NCBI GenBank assembly: GCA_013146195.2 | Contig: CM028381.1 | Coordinates: forward strand, 97,342,380 to 97,406,379 | Source: Codonopsis lanceolata | Taxonomy: Eukaryota > Streptophyta > Magnoliopsida > Asterales > Campanulaceae | DNA length: 64,000 nt | Direction of reading: 5' to 3' | Part shown: piece after piece, positions 43,591 through 55,752 of the stretch | Position numbering within the stretch: position 1 is the stretch's first letter | Layout of the letters: every line of letters starts with the position of its first letter | The notes under the pieces: model-generated | Seen by the model: only the letters and a program-made list of their open reading frames with translations | The model's database searches: none | Told to the model about the DNA's origin: nothing | Position numbers and translations under genes: made by a program

Positions 43591-44225
43591 TTATATATAC
43601 AGATTATCACTTTTTACTATTAACAGTGTCACTTTATAGTATAAAATGTGTCACTTTTGACCTTAGAAGTGTCACTTTACATTTTTAATGAAAATTATAG
43701 TTTTTCCCTAAAAAAGTGTTACTTTTGGGGCTTAAATGTGTCACTTTTAGTTTTAAATGTATTACTTTCACTTTGTAAAATATCTCATTTTTTTATAAAT
43801 AAAAATCATTATGTTTGACATTAAAATGTTACTTTATAACATTACAAGTGTCACTTTTTAGAATTAAAAGTATCACTTGTTAGCATTGAAAATATCACGT
43901 TTTAGTATTAAATGTGTTACTTTTGGTAGTCAACGTTAGTTTTAAAGTAACATTTTTTAGGATTAAACATGTCACTTTTTAGTATTAAGAGTGACACTTT
44001 TTAGTATTAAGATTGTCACTTTTTAGTATTAAGAGTGTCACTTTTTAGTATTAAATGTGTCACTTTTTAGTATTAAGAGTGTCACTTTTTAATATTAAGA
44101 GTGTTATTTTGTATTTTAATAAGAATTATAATAAATTTTCATTTATAGTGTCACTTTTAACATTAAAATGTGTCACTTTTGTATTTTTAATGTGTCACGT
44201 TTGATTTTAAATGTGTCATTTAACA
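43590..44225. repeat. 22-bp minisatellite
   Basis: Unit approximately GTCACTTTTTAGTATTAAGA with two further bases, 22-bp period. The best-conserved core, six to seven nearly identical units, is at 43975-44100; diverged units spread over about 630 bp. The whole tract is AT-rich with a regular GTGTCAC motif. Confidence 0.92.
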
Positions 44226-44837
44226 TTTCGTCAAAATCCGTTAACATCTGTCAAGTATCCCAATGCAATTGATGCTAACGGAGCTGACAAATGATTAAAT
44301 TACAAGGGGTGGGAATTCGACGGCAAACATTGAAAGTGGAGGGTCACCAAAGCAAATAGAGGAAATGAGCATTAAAACCCAATTTTGTACCTGGGGCATA
44401 TTGAACCATTAACCTCCTCGAGCTAAACCTTTAAGGTTTGCCATTGACCAACTCGGACGACCAATTTTTGTGATTTTTATTAACAGGTTTGGTTATTAAC
44501 CTGCGAATTTTTAAATGGGACTTCGTCTTACGGATCCTACGGATTTAAGATCCGTAAGACCGTCCTACACAAGTCTTTGCTAATGGGAAATATGACACAA
44601 TTATTAACCAGATAAGGTATGACCTATGAGTGTGTAGAGTGTGTAGTTTATGATAATGTTTTAGCATACAAAGTATTCGATAAAAACTTGGATAAAACGG
44701 TCTTACGGATATTTTTTATAAGACAAATCATCTTTGTCTGACCCACCATATGTTGGTGGGTTAAACTGTGAGAGAATAATGTTCTATCTTACAAAAGACC
44801 TACCCAAAATATTTTAGGGTCTCATACATTAATTAAG
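44226..44837. other. Intergenic sequence with short hairpins
   Basis: No gene. GTCTTACGGATC and its inverse GATCCGTAAGAC lie at 44525-44562, a possible small foldback. Confidence 0.4.
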
Positions 44838-45030
44838 TTAAATTTCCATTCATCGGCGGTACTGTAAATATTTTTTTACACATACAGTTTTGAGAACACG
44901 ACATATGACCAACCAAAATCTTAAAATATCAAGACAAATATTGTAATTGACACATGTCATATTCTTATAGCTGTTTGTGTAAAAAAGAAATCGTAAACCA
45001 TCCGTTGATGAAAATTTTACTCATTTTAAT
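44838..45030. mobile_element. Foldback MITE, about 190 bp
   Basis: Left end contains TTTTTTACACATACAG and the right end CTGTTTGTGTAAAAAA. The inverted match extends outwards through AAATTT...CATC(A/G).CGG. Another inverted segment with GTAAAATTTT follows to about 45060. No clear target duplication, so the superfamily is open. Confidence 0.55.
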
Positions 45031-45255
45031 TTGAGTAAAATTTTGATGCACCGTCAACGAATTTTTCTATTTTTACAAAAGGAATCTAAAAAATTATAAA
45101 ATAAAATCATATTCCTCCTTTATCACTAGTATTAAATATACACTAAAATTTGTGCACACAAATTTCAGCTTTTGACATTAAAATAACCAATGTTTTATTT
45201 ATAGGCATCATTGGTTGATAGCAAATCTAGCTTCGAAAGATCTATATACTTGATT

Positions 45256-45258
<3 letters not shown>

Positions 45259-45317
<59 letters not shown>
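45259..45317. repeat. (AT)n microsatellite
   Basis: About 29 AT units flanked by the inverted CTTAT/ATAAG. Confidence 0.95.
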
Positions 45318-45319
<2 letters not shown>

Positions 45320-45604
45320 AATGTCAATATTGTTTATGACATGAAATAAACAAATTTTTATGTTATTTAATTTGTTCATTTAAGAAATACATCACCCCTT
45401 GATTCCAAAATAAAATCATTTTAATTTTAATAGTTCAAGTCCAATCTCTCAAATTCATTTGACAGCAATATCATTTGGGTTTCATCATTTATTTTTCCAC
45501 ACTAACATCAATTAGCTGTTTTTCTCATGGAGGAATGAGGTTTGATCACAATATCAACAAAAGTTGTAGTCAAAATCATAGTCAACAAGCACGCAGAGAC
45601 ATGA

Positions 45605-45960
45605 AAGGTAACCGAATTCATATGATTTCCTAGTCATAATTATCACTAAGCAAAATGAACTTTAAGTACTTTCTCATGGAGGAATGAGGTTTGATCACCT
45701 ACAGTTAAGCATACAAAACATAGGAATCAAGCTGGTCATGAATGGGATTCCCATTTCCCTTCTACATTCCTTCTATCAAAACATTTAAACGCTTCGGAAA
45801 CAAAGAAAAATAAAAGACTACGGAAGTTGTTAAGAACATCAATAATGCCAGTCTTCATTCCACTCACGGTTGTTTCCTTTCTCTTCATAACTGCTACCGC
45901 TCACGAACTGGGCGCAAAACAGGAATCAGGATCACATACGAACAAACTGACCAAGAAGAC
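45605..45960. repeat. Segmental duplication block, copy 2
   Basis: Matches 34105-34470. It contains one extra tandem copy of a segment with CTCATGGAGGAATGAGGTTTG (45525 and 45673). Confidence 0.75.
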
Positions 45961-46584
45961 AAAAGAAATAAGTAGGGAACAATGCATTTCAGTCTCCCAA
46001 CCTAGAACGAACTGGCTACACCCATTATAATTTTATCCAATTTACAAAGATTATTGTGATCCACAAATCAACTTTCTACCTGAATCCTCACCAAACTTTA
46101 GCCATTGAACATACTATAGGGAAATCTGCTTGTTCCATATACGAAGGAACAAGACAATTATAAGGATAAGCCATAAGTGTCAAAGTCTAAAGACTCCAAA
46201 ATTTAATTATCGGAAACACATATAAAGAAACTAAAGTAATGGGAACAATTCATAAATCCAAGGAGCCAAATTCAACATCCTAACATCATAATATATACTC
46301 ACAATCAACGGGAAAGCCAAGAAGACATATAGCATCCAATGTACAGTTTAAACATGAGAACATTAATCCTGTTACATGTTCCACGATAAACAAGGTATTA
46401 AGAAATGCTGATCAAAAAACATCCATAATAGTCATGCATGTATTTCAATCAATTATTTAAACAACTGGAAGCTTGCGATATGTGTGTGCAACCAAGAGAC
46501 TCAAGTAACTGCCATATGCAAAACATGGTTGTAAGCTAAATTTCAAATGGCAAAGTACAGTGAAAAAAATAGTAAGCTAACTAA

Positions 46585-46827
46585 GGGCTTGTTTGGTACA
46601 GCTTTTTTAAAACGCAGCGTTTTCAAAACGCAGTTTTATTTTTGTAAACACGTTTGGAAAATTATTTCAAAACGCTATTTTTCATAAACAGACTAGTTGA
46701 GAACGTAGCATATTTTTAAAACGCTACAAATTGGAGCGTTTTAAAACGCTACATTGAAACACTTCTAAAGAGAAAACGCTGCGTTTTTTACCAGCGTTTT
46801 GACCAAAACGCTCCACCAAACAAGCAC
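46585..46827. mobile_element. MITE of about 240 bp with GGCTTGTTTGGT ends
   Basis: Inverted ends GGCTTGTTTGGT / ACCAAACAAGC. The interior is full of AAAACGC and GCGTTTT motifs in both orientations and could fold extensively. The target duplication was not resolved, so hAT or Harbinger both remain possible. Confidence 0.7.
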
Positions 46828-47811
46828 TATCTTAATTACAAAATATCAGCCATGACATCCATGAAATAAACAACTATTTTCTTCTCGAGGTATTCCACTT
46901 GTAAGCCTATGTAGGGTTCTGTAGAAGAAGTTTTAGTAATATTTATCGCAAACAACATTCACATGGAAGAGGTCTGATGGTATCTTTTGTTAGCCAGGCC
47001 AGCTACAGACCAAATATCTAAAAAACTGTGTGGCAAAAAGATCAGCCAGTCTTCTCTTCAAACCACTATCAAAGCCTGCATGCTTTTAAAACGAATCTGC
47101 ATATATTTCACATTCCAATTCGAAGGCATTCAGATTCAAGCTAAGACTGCTCATGAAAAGGAACTGTACTGCTAGGATCAAAATGTAAAGAGGGCATGGG
47201 AGCAATAAACAACTACATAAAGTTGTAACCCACAAGCATTCATCTGAGTGGCTGCTCTTTTCATATGGTCGACATAAGATACAAAATCAACAATTAATCT
47301 TACTGAATATGACAAGAGTAATACATACTCCGTGGACAAAGAGTCTACTATTTCATTTTGAGATGTTTCACTTAAAAAGTTCACTTTAAAAAAATAAAAC
47401 ATAAAAGTATTATTTTATTGTTAATGGATTAATAAAAGTGTCATTTTCTTAAAAAATTTGACTTTGGAACGAGACTTTACCCGGAACTGAAGGGTAGATG
47501 TTAGACATATTAATCATCCAAACTAGATTGCTGTCGTGCAAGAGGACGTCATATACAATCTTTAGAGAACAAATTCAAGGTCCCTCCCAACTCATCAATG
47601 ATTCCACCTCCTCAAACTAGAACACACATATCAATCATACAGATAACAAGCTTCATTTTAACTACCATCGCGTTACTTCAATCTTGGTGCATACTAAAAA
47701 GTAAAGAGGAATAATTGACCATCGACTAAAAAGTAACAGAGCTCGCTACAAAAAAGAATCTTGAACAACTTACCAAATGCGAAATAGCTAGCTAGTTTAC
47801 CCTCTGCAGCT

Positions 47812-48963
47812 TCAAGGGTCATGAAAATACTCTTCACATTCATTGATTATAATAGAATCTGGAGAGCTGTTGCACAGATAGGTTATGGCATGACTAGGTA
47901 TAGTTGCCTCGCGCAACAGGTAATAACTATCTACTATCTTCAAACGATTCAATTTAAGGAATGGGGAAGTTTGATTTTCTAGTAATTCTGGAACAGAGGA
48001 TAGAAGCCAAACGGTATCCAAGGTCAAGGTGAGAGACGTAGCATTACAAAGTTTATGGAATAGTCCAATGATTTCCCGAATAACGTCGTCCTTTACCTTC
48101 GATCGGTAATAACCATAACCGGAAACATACAAATTCACTCTCTCTAAGCAAGGAAAGGCATCTGAAGATATAGAAAGTGAAGAATAGTAGTCAACAGCAC
48201 CATGGTAGTTGAATGAAGACAGGTTGGGTGTCGAAACAACAAACTCATATGGCCGATATCGACATGAAATGGTGAGAGTCTCAAGTCGATGAGAAATTAT
48301 GTTGAGAGCATTTGAATTGAGAATTCGGCAATGTGATAAAGTGAGGCTTTTCAAATTTAAAAGGTTGGAGAAGTGGTCAATGGACTTACCACTGCCATCT
48401 TTGTGACAAGACACAATAGAGACTTCATAAAAAACAAGGGTTGTTAAAGCCTCCAAATTCCAGGAATATCCCTCAATGTTAGTAACGGTGAGATTTGTTG
48501 TATATAAACAGAGCTTCTTCAATGAGCGACTATTAAAGACTGAGAGTGGGAGTTGACAATCTCTTCTCGTATAAACTCCCGAGGTAATCTGAAGTTTCTG
48601 AGCATTTTGTGTGTAGAGGGCAATGTTTCTTATGAAGGAATGTTGGATTATTCTACAATCAGAGTTGAAGTTGAACACAGAAATATCCGAGTGGCTACTG
48701 CGGTTTGATAGAAACTTAGAGACAAATTTGGTAAATTTCGGCATATCGGAGAAACGCCGGGCATAAAAATTGAGATACGGAAGTGATCTCCAGACATGCC
48801 TCCATCTGGTAGAGACAAGGCATGTTTCAATGATATCTTTGGCATCCATATCGGACATAATGCGATGAATCAAATCATCCGGCAGGCTGCTGATTCTGTC
48901 CACTTCTTCTTCTTCTTCTCTTTCTGGCATAACATTTCTCACCTTCTTTCTCCCTCCACCCAT
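47812..48963 (-). CDS. F-box/LRR-repeat protein
   Basis: 383 residues in one exon. F-box at residues 23-65 (ISSLPDDLIHRIMSDMDAKD, TRWRHVWRSLPYLNF), then LRRs (SRSLKKLCLY, LEALTTLVFYEVS, LLNLKSLTLSHCRIL, SHRLETLTISC, TPNLSSFNYHG) up to a C-terminal CNSSPDSIIINECEEYF. It would be the substrate receptor of an SCF E3 ligase; the substrate is unknown. The start is the first Met after the TATA box, preceded by a GA-rich leader. It resembles the gene at 36.3 kb through the F-box, the SVxLFSNLxNLK-type segment and the end, but retains LRR sequence missing there. The frame is intact with a TGA stop, so it is the better candidate for a working gene. Confidence 0.88.
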   Translation of the reverse strand: MGGGRKKVRNVMPEREEEEEVDRISSLPDDLIHRIMSDMDAKDIIETCLVSTRWRHVWRSLPYLNFYARRFSDMPKFTKFVSKFLSNRSSHSDISVFNFNSDCRIIQHSFIRNIALYTQNAQKLQITSGVYTRRDCQLPLSVFNSRSLKKLCLYTTNLTVTNIEGYSWNLEALTTLVFYEVSIVSCHKDGSGKSIDHFSNLLNLKSLTLSHCRILNSNALNIISHRLETLTISCRYRPYEFVVSTPNLSSFNYHGAVDYYSSLSISSDAFPCLERVNLYVSGYGYYRSKVKDDVIREIIGLFHKLCNATSLTLTLDTVWLLSSVPELLENQTSPFLKLNRLKIVDSYYLLREATIPSHAITYLCNSSPDSIIINECEEYFHDP

Positions 48964-48967
48964 TTGC

Positions 48968-48970
<3 letters not shown>

Positions 48971-49002
<32 letters not shown>
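48971..49002. repeat. (TC)n microsatellite in the F-box leader
   Basis: TC dinucleotides (GA on the gene strand) just upstream of the ATG. GA-rich leaders and GAGA motifs are common in plant 5' UTRs. Confidence 0.9.
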
Positions 49003-49017
49003 AAGCACTCATGACCT

Positions 49018-49024
49018 GTTTATA
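49018..49024 (-). promoter_or_regulatory. TATA box of the second F-box gene
   Basis: TATAAAC on the minus strand, about 55 bp upstream of the ATG. Confidence 0.6.
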
Positions 49025-49049
49025 GATTTTCTTTTAGCGTGACTTTGAA

Positions 49050-50475
49050 AATTGAAAATGTCCTTTCGCCGCCCTATACATATACATACGGACTGATTTG
49101 TCCATTAATTATCTGATGCTTTAATTCCTCCACTTGGACATGCACATCCGGGTTTGGTTCACGGAACCGTCAAACCGTCAAATCGTAAACCATTATTTCA
49201 AATGGTCAAAATTCAAAAATAAAAAAAAAACTGACAAACAATCTGGGTCATTGATAAGGGCGATCCAACGGTGGCTGCTTCCACATGAGAAGTGTCACGG
49301 TCATGTGAATATTTTAGGATCCATAAAATTGTTAAAAAAATATAATTTTCTTTTCTTTTTCCTTAATTTATAAACCTATAAATACTCACACCACCTCTTC
49401 AATTTTTTTGTACTCCTCATCTTTCCACACTCAAACTCTCAATTCTCAAGCTTCCAAGTTCCCGGTTCCAATTTTTTTAGTAAGTTTACTTACTAATTTT
49501 TATTATTTACATTTTTAAATTTTAATTATATATAATACTCCATTTATTTCAAATTATCATCCTATTTTCCTTTTTCGTTTATTTAAAAATATTGTCATCT
49601 TTCAAAACTTTCTTTTTTAGAAAAACACTTTTAACACTTATCTTTATTTTTCTATCTACTTTAATTATTATCATCTGCTCAAGGGCATTGAAGAAAATCA
49701 CACATTTAACCAATATTTATAATACAATCAATTTTTTTTAAACAATGTGTTAGGTTAAAAAGGACGATAATTTGAAAACGGATAAAGTATTTATTAAACA
49801 CTAGTATAATATTTATTAAATACATTTTTAATTATCTATAATATTATTAAGTACTAGTATTATTTTAATTATCTATAATATTATATTTTCACTACTAAAA
49901 ATAAAATTATTGGGTCTCATATAGTCCCAATTGCAATTTTAGAGCCCAAAACGATAATTAAATATGCGAAAAATGACTTTAAAATAGTTTAAAATTCACA
50001 AAGAATTTAAAAAAAATTCAGAACAGTCCCAAATAGCCCTAAACAGACACATAATGACTAAAAGCCCCTGGAAATTATTTTTGAATATTTTTTACAAATC
50101 AAAAAACAAGTTTTTATTCACTGAAAAAATCAAAATAAATACTTCCAGACTGAATTGACCAAAACAGAGGCCACCATTGAACTCAGAAGGCCAAAAAACA
50201 TCCAGACGCGCTGGCCGTGTCATAAACGAAGTTTTGATAAGCCTGCTCGTTGTACACTTTCCCGCTAGGAGCTTAGCCCCCAGCTCGCTATCTATCCATT
50301 CCCCAAAGTTCTGAGAAATAAATGCTCGGCCTTCATATCATGATAATCAAAGTCTGGTCGCTGTCCGCTTCATAACTTTGACCTGGACTGTGGAGTGCAC
50401 GTGTTTCGCTCATGACTAAAGAAAATGTGTCGGGCATGTGACCTATGTTTGGGCCTATTGGGGCAAGCAGTTCAA
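49050..50475. other. AT-rich intergenic sequence
   Basis: No recognised gene. The part at about 50150-50475 is less AT-rich and holds a minus-strand open stretch that does not resemble a known family; it abuts the truncated end of the first Helitron palindrome and could be sequence captured by it. Confidence 0.4.
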
Positions 50476-50599
50476 CAATATTTGTTGTCGTATTAGTTAG
50501 TTTTTCATCTTCATTGCATATCAATGTTCTCAAACAAAAATAATTTGTGACTCTAGAAACTACAACATATAACTGTTTTTGGCTAAATACTGATTTTTT

Positions 50600-50940
50600 T
50601 CAAAAAAAAACCTACATGCAATTATTGACTTTGGCACTTATTAATTGTCATTGCATATGATACCAGTAATGTAAATTGTCTTCTTTAAAACTTGAAAGAC
50701 AGTCTTACATCGGATAGAGTTAATGACAATCTTGGGATAAAAACATTTTCTCCAACATTACTTCCTTTAAAAAAAAAATTGTTTCAACAATGTGAACCCC
50801 AAGATTTATGATGATTAGTCTTGTTCTATTACACAACCCTGCATCATGGTCAATGTTTCTTAATAGCATTACTGGAACACTAATTTTAAGTGTCAATTCA
50901 TGGCTTACCCCGAACACTTTATATTATTTAAAAACTCTAT
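50600..50940 (-). pseudogene. Helitron helicase C-terminal fragment (palindrome 1, left arm)
   Basis: SHELTLKISVPVMLLRNIDH and GLCNRTRLIIINLG belong to the Pif1-like helicase of Helitron Rep-helicase proteins (P-V-M-L-L-R-N, then G-L-C-N-G-T-R-L). These match domain motifs near the C-terminus. The upstream Walker motifs and the Rep domain are absent. Confidence 0.8.
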
Positions 50941-51039
50941 ATAGTTAATATCTTCAAACAAGCTTTAATTTTTTTCCGCCCTGCAAATAGAATTTGAACT
51001 CAAATAAGTTCTTCATTTTGAATGATTACTTTTATTAAA

Positions 51040-51850
51040 TTATATTTTTATTTTATGAATAAAGAAATTTCTGAGAAGAAAATAAGCTAAAATCAAAATA
51101 ACGAAATTATTTTTGTCGTTAACTATTATTTTTGCTTTGTAAATTATTTTGATTTTAATAACTTCCATTATATTTTTTTGTTTCATTGACTTCGTAACTA
51201 TTATTTTTGTTTTATGTTTAAGAATTAGTTTTATAGAAAAATTTTGTTCCATATTTTTTTATTATTATTTTGCTAACCTCGGTTTAAATTGTTTTGTTTT
51301 ATTCCCTCTGTGACTATTATTTTTGTTCCATCAAATATTTTTATTTTAATAAATTATTTTTTTACATAACTATTTTTAAGATTTTGTTTTAAATTTTTGT
51401 TCCGTAAATTATTTTTTTAATTTTACTAACCGCAATTTAAATTAATTTTGTTTTATTGACTTCTGTAACTATTCTTTTTGTTCCATCAAATATTTTTATT
51501 TAACTAATGCATTTTTTGTTTAACATAACTATTTTTAAGAATTTGTTTTAAAATTTTGTTCCATAAATTATTTTTATTATTTTAGTAACCTCGGTTTAAA
51601 TTGTTTTTGTTTTTATTAACTTTGTAACTCTTATTTTTGTTCCATCAATTTTTTTTATTTTACTAACGTATTTTTGTTTTACATATATATTTTTAAGAAT
51701 TTGTTTTTAACTCTTCTTCCATAAATTATTTTATATTACTAACATCCGCATTAAATTATTTTTATTTTGTTGATTCTGTAACTTTTATTTTTATAGTAGC
51801 TTGTTCTATGAATTATTTTTATTTTTTTACTAACCTCTTATATTTGTGTT
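51040..51850. repeat. ~150-bp tandem repeat in the Helitron arm
   Basis: About five diverged units, each with a TAACTATTATTTTTGTT block, a TTCC(A/G)TAAATTATTTTT block and an ACTAACCTCGG block. The same array, inverted, lies at about 54650-55400 and in both arms of the second palindrome. Confidence 0.75.
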
Positions 51851-52021
51851 TCTTGACTCTAAAACTATTATTTTTTTTTAGTTACTATTTTTTATGTTTA
51901 AAAAGAGAAAAATGTTTAAACATAATTAAAAGAGAGGAGATGGTGGTGATGAGAGAGAAAATATGGAGGAGATGGGAGAGAAAAAGAGAAATACAACCAG
52001 AGAAGATAGGAGAAAATATGG

Positions 52022-52361
52022 TGACAACTCTGGTTTCTTCAAATCTTCCCGTGGGGTTCGGCAAGGAGATCCTCTCTCCCCTATTTTATTCATTATTGCT
52101 CAGGAAGTTCTGTCCTTTACTATCAAAACGCAGGTGGAGAATGGTCAGATAAGTCCTTTTAATCATGGGCGAGGAGGTATGGTGATTTCTCACCTTCTTT
52201 ATGCAGATGATATGTTGATTTTTAGTAATGGTAGCAAAGATTCCATTCAGAATTTACGGAAAGCTTTAGGTGTTTATGAACAATCGTCTGGTCAACTCAT
52301 TAACCTGGTGAAGAGTGGTTTTTATGCTTCAAAACACTGCTCAAGAAGGAGAATTGGATAG
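52022..52361 (+). pseudogene. LINE reverse transcriptase palm fragment
   Basis: SSRGVRQGDPLSPILFIIAQ and LLYADDMLIFSNGS include the catalytic Y-A-D-D. Frame lost near 52355. Confidence 0.88.
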
Positions 52362-52382
52362 ATTACAGCGTGGTCGGGATGT

Positions 52383-53450
52383 ATGCATAAATCTTTTCCC
52401 ATGGTTTATTTGGGCATTCCTCTATTTCGAGGACGGATTAAGGCGATTTATTTTGAAAGTTTGGTTTCTAAAGTGTTACGTAGAATCGAAGGCTGGAAAG
52501 CTCAATTGTTGTCTTTTGGAGGAAAGCTCACTTTAATTAGTTTGGTGTTGTGTAACATTCCGATATATACTATCGCTGCTCTTCGTGTGCCCAAAAAAAT
52601 TCTGAATCGTATTGAATCTTCTTTGGTTGCCTTCCTATGGAGCAATAATGGGGAACACTGCTCTCATTGGGTCTCTTGGGATGTGGTTTGTAAACCGAAG
52701 TTGTAGGGAGGTTTGGGTGTTCGCTCGTTGGATCAGATTATGAGATCTCTTCATGCTAAATTAGCCTGGGCTGTGCTTCAAGGAAAAAGTCTTTGGGCGC
52801 GTTTTCTTTGGCCAAATATGGCACATGGAGGAGGTTAAACATTTTAGTCGATGGTTAGTTAGGAGGGGTGATATTTCTTTTTGGGGCGACAATTGGTGTG
52901 GGGAAATTATGGAGGGACCTAAGCCAATGGATTTGCAGCTTAGAGTTCGGGATGCTTTACCTCAGCTCGATTAGTTCGCTCATTTGATCAAGGATAACCT
53001 TCTGCTGCAAGCAAAGAGAGTTCGATTGACTAGTGATGGTGATGATGTTTTAGTTTACATTGGTACTACGACGGGTATGTTTGAGGGTTCATCGCATTGG
53101 TAACACATCAGAAGTCACGGTACTAGGAAATTTTGGGCTGCAAAAATCTGGTAGAGGTGGATCCCATTAAAGATCAGTGGTTTCTTTTGGAAGTTATTAC
53201 ATGGTGCTCTTCCAGTTGATCTCCGTCTTCAGTCCAAGAAAATTGCGATTGTTTCCAAATGTGTTTGTTGTCACAGAACGCATGATAGGGAATCACTGGA
53301 ACACTTATTTGTGTTCTCAGAATCAGCTTTGATGGTGTGGCAATCGTTGGCGCGATGTTTCCGTACTATGAATAAGTATGTAAGTCTGAATCATCTGGTA
53401 GAAGTGTGGTTGCAAAATTCTTCGATCAAAAATTAGTTTGGGGCATGCAC
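52383..53450 (+). pseudogene. LINE RT thumb and zinc-binding region, broken
   Basis: VYLGIPLFRGRIKAIYFESL, GWKAQLLSFGGKLTLI and SSLVAFLWSNNG, then stops at about 52705 and 52838 and further shifts. A Cys-rich stretch (KCVCCHRTHDRES) at about 53258-53296 is the zinc-binding RT domain. Confidence 0.8.
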
Positions 53451-53463
53451 AATTGGGGTTGTT

Positions 53464-54177
53464 TTGTTAGGGTGTTGGGAGCTGTGGAAAGCTAGATGTA
53501 AATCGCTCTTCAAAAATGTTCCTATGCATGGGGAAGAGATTATGAAAGGTGTTTATCTCGGTTTGAGAGATATGATGAGTATCTACAATCCAAAGACTGA
53601 AGTCAGTGTTCTGGGCAGCTTGGGTATTCAGAATTTAAAGGTCCCGATTAAGTCTGTTTCGAATCGTAGAGGTAAATGGGTTCGTTGGGAACCTCCTCCT
53701 GTGGGTAGTTTTAAATTGAATACAGATGGTTCTGCAAAAAATGGGTGTTGTATAGGGGGTGGTATCATAAGAAGCGATCAAGGTAGGCATATAAGTTCCT
53801 TTTTTTCAGTTTATGGTCAAGGTACGAATACATTTGCGGAGATTTCGGCTCTTCGTGATGGTCTTCTGTTATGTAGAAGACTTGTTCTTGATATGGTATA
53901 TATTGAAACTGATTCTTTAGTTGCTGCGTGGGGTTTAATGGGTACTCAGAATTTTCCTTGGCAGTATGATTATGAGCTTAGTGAATGTAAAGCTTTGATG
54001 GGATCTTATAATATCCGACATGTTTACAGAGAGGTTAATTGTGTTGCGGACAGACTGGCAGAAATAGCTCACCATAATTCTAGAAACATGAACTATGAAG
54101 TCGTGAATCAGCTTCTGGGGAGAGTTCTTCAGGCTCTTAGATATGATAGTATGGGTATTTTTAGTTTGCGAGGCTGA
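53464..54177 (+). pseudogene. LINE RNase H domain
   Basis: SFKLNTDGSAKNGCCIGGG (D), TFAEISALRDG (E), YIETDSLVAAW (D) and REVNCVADRLAEIA. 237 residues uninterrupted, ending 30 bp before the conserved 3' tail. Confidence 0.88.
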
Positions 54178-55557
54178 TTTAGTTTTTTTTTTGTCTTTCA
54201 TGTTCGAGGTTAGGCTCCTTCGTCCTCCCGATTTGGGCTAGGATGGTTGTGCCCCTCATTGTTTGTTACCCTTTTTTTCCTGTTTTAATAATTTTTTGCA
54301 ACGTATCGTCCCTGTTTCCTCAAACAAAAAAAAAAAAAAAATGAGAGGGAAAGAGTGAAATTGTAACTCAAAAGTTAATAATTCAAAAGTGAGATTATGG
54401 AGGGATAAATCTACCATTGCCAATATATATATAATGGTAAGGATAGATTTCTCCCTGCAAAATCTCACTTTTAAATTATTGGCTTTTGAGTTACCATTTG
54501 AATATTTCTCCCTACTATCTTCTTTGGTTGTATTTTTCTTTCTCTCTCCCGTCTACTCCATATTTTCTCTATCATCACCACCATTTCATCTCTTTTAATT
54601 ATGTTTAAATATTTTTCTCTCTTTAAACATAAAAAAAGTAACTAAGACAAAAATAATAGTTCCAGCGTAAAGAAAACAAAAATATAAGAGGTTAGTAAAA
54701 TAAAAATAATTTATGGAACAAGCAACTATAAAAATAAAAGTTACAGAATCAACAAAACAAAAATAATTTAATGCGGATGTTAGTAAAATAAAATATTTTA
54801 CGGAACAAAAGTTTAAAACATATTCTTAAAAATATATATGTAAAACAAAAATACGTTAGTAAAATAAAAATATTTGATGGAACAAAAATAATAGTTACTA
54901 AGTCAATAAAAAACAAAAAATAATTTAAAGTGAGGTTACTAAAATAATCAAAATAATTTAAGGAACAAAAGTTTAAAACAAATTCTTAAAAATAGCTATG
55001 TAAAAAAATACATAAGTTAAATAAAAATATTTGATGGAACAAAATAGTTACGGAGTCAATAAAAAAATAATTTAAACTGAGTTTAGTGAAATTATAAAAT
55101 TAATTTACGGAACAAAATTTTAAAACAAATTCTTAAAAATAGTTATGTAAAACAAAAATAAGTTAGTAAAATAAAAATATTTGATGGAACAAAAATAATA
55201 GTTACAGAGTCAATAAAACAAAACAATTTAAATATAGGTTACAAAAGATTAATAAAAAAATTACGGAACAAAAGCTTTCCGTAAAACTAATTCTTAAAAA
55301 TAAAAAAAATAATAGTTACGAATTCAATAAAACAAAAAAATATAATGGAAGTTATTAAAATCAAAATAATTTACAAAACAAAAATAATAGTTAATGTGGT
55401 AAAAATAATTTCGTTATTTTGATTTTAGCTTATTTTCTTCTCAGAAATTACTTTATTCAAAAAATACAACTATAATTCAATAAAAATAATAATTCAAAAG
55501 GAAGAACTTATTTGAGTTCAGATTCTATTTGCAGGGCGGAAAAAAATTCAAATTTGT

Positions 55558-55752
55558 TTGAAAACATTCATTATACATAGTTTTTTGAATAAGATAAAGT
55601 TTTCGGGATTGTCAGACCATGAGTTGACACTTAAAACTAGTGTTCCTGTAATGCTATTGAGAAACATTGACCATACTGCAGGGTTGTGTAATGGAACAAG
55701 ACTAATCATCATAAATCTTGGAGATCACATTGTTGAAACAAAGTTTTTGTAA
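55558..55752 (+). pseudogene. Helitron helicase fragment (palindrome 1, right arm)
   Basis: SDHELTLKTSVPVMLLRNID and GLCNGTRLIIINLGDHIVET; mirror copy of the fragment in the left arm. Confidence 0.82.

Larger units (their letters stand above)
45318..47811. other. Downstream region of the second F-box gene
   Basis: No convincing gene. It includes the second copy of the segmental duplication (45605-45960) and a MITE. Small open frames here lack coding character. Confidence 0.45.
52022..54341 (+). mobile_element. 5'-truncated LINE in the Helitron palindrome
   Basis: Starts within the reverse transcriptase and ends in a poly-A at 54327-54341 after the family-specific 3' tail. Flanking sequence on both sides (AGGAGAAAATATG / ATGAGAGGGAAAGAG) may be a diverged target duplication. 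Confidence 0.88.

Noticed and set aside
43600..44220. CRISPR-like array
   Set aside because: A plant minisatellite: contiguous 22-bp units without spacers.
45827..46030. 67-residue frame with a signal-peptide-like N-terminus
   Set aside because: Lies in the duplicated F-box downstream block; the equivalent stretch of the other copy (about 34400-34500) does not keep it, so it is probably chance.
54256..54598. Short frames on both strands around 54.4 kb
   Set aside because: They mirror each other because they sit on the centre of a palindrome; same at 57.96-58.3 kb.
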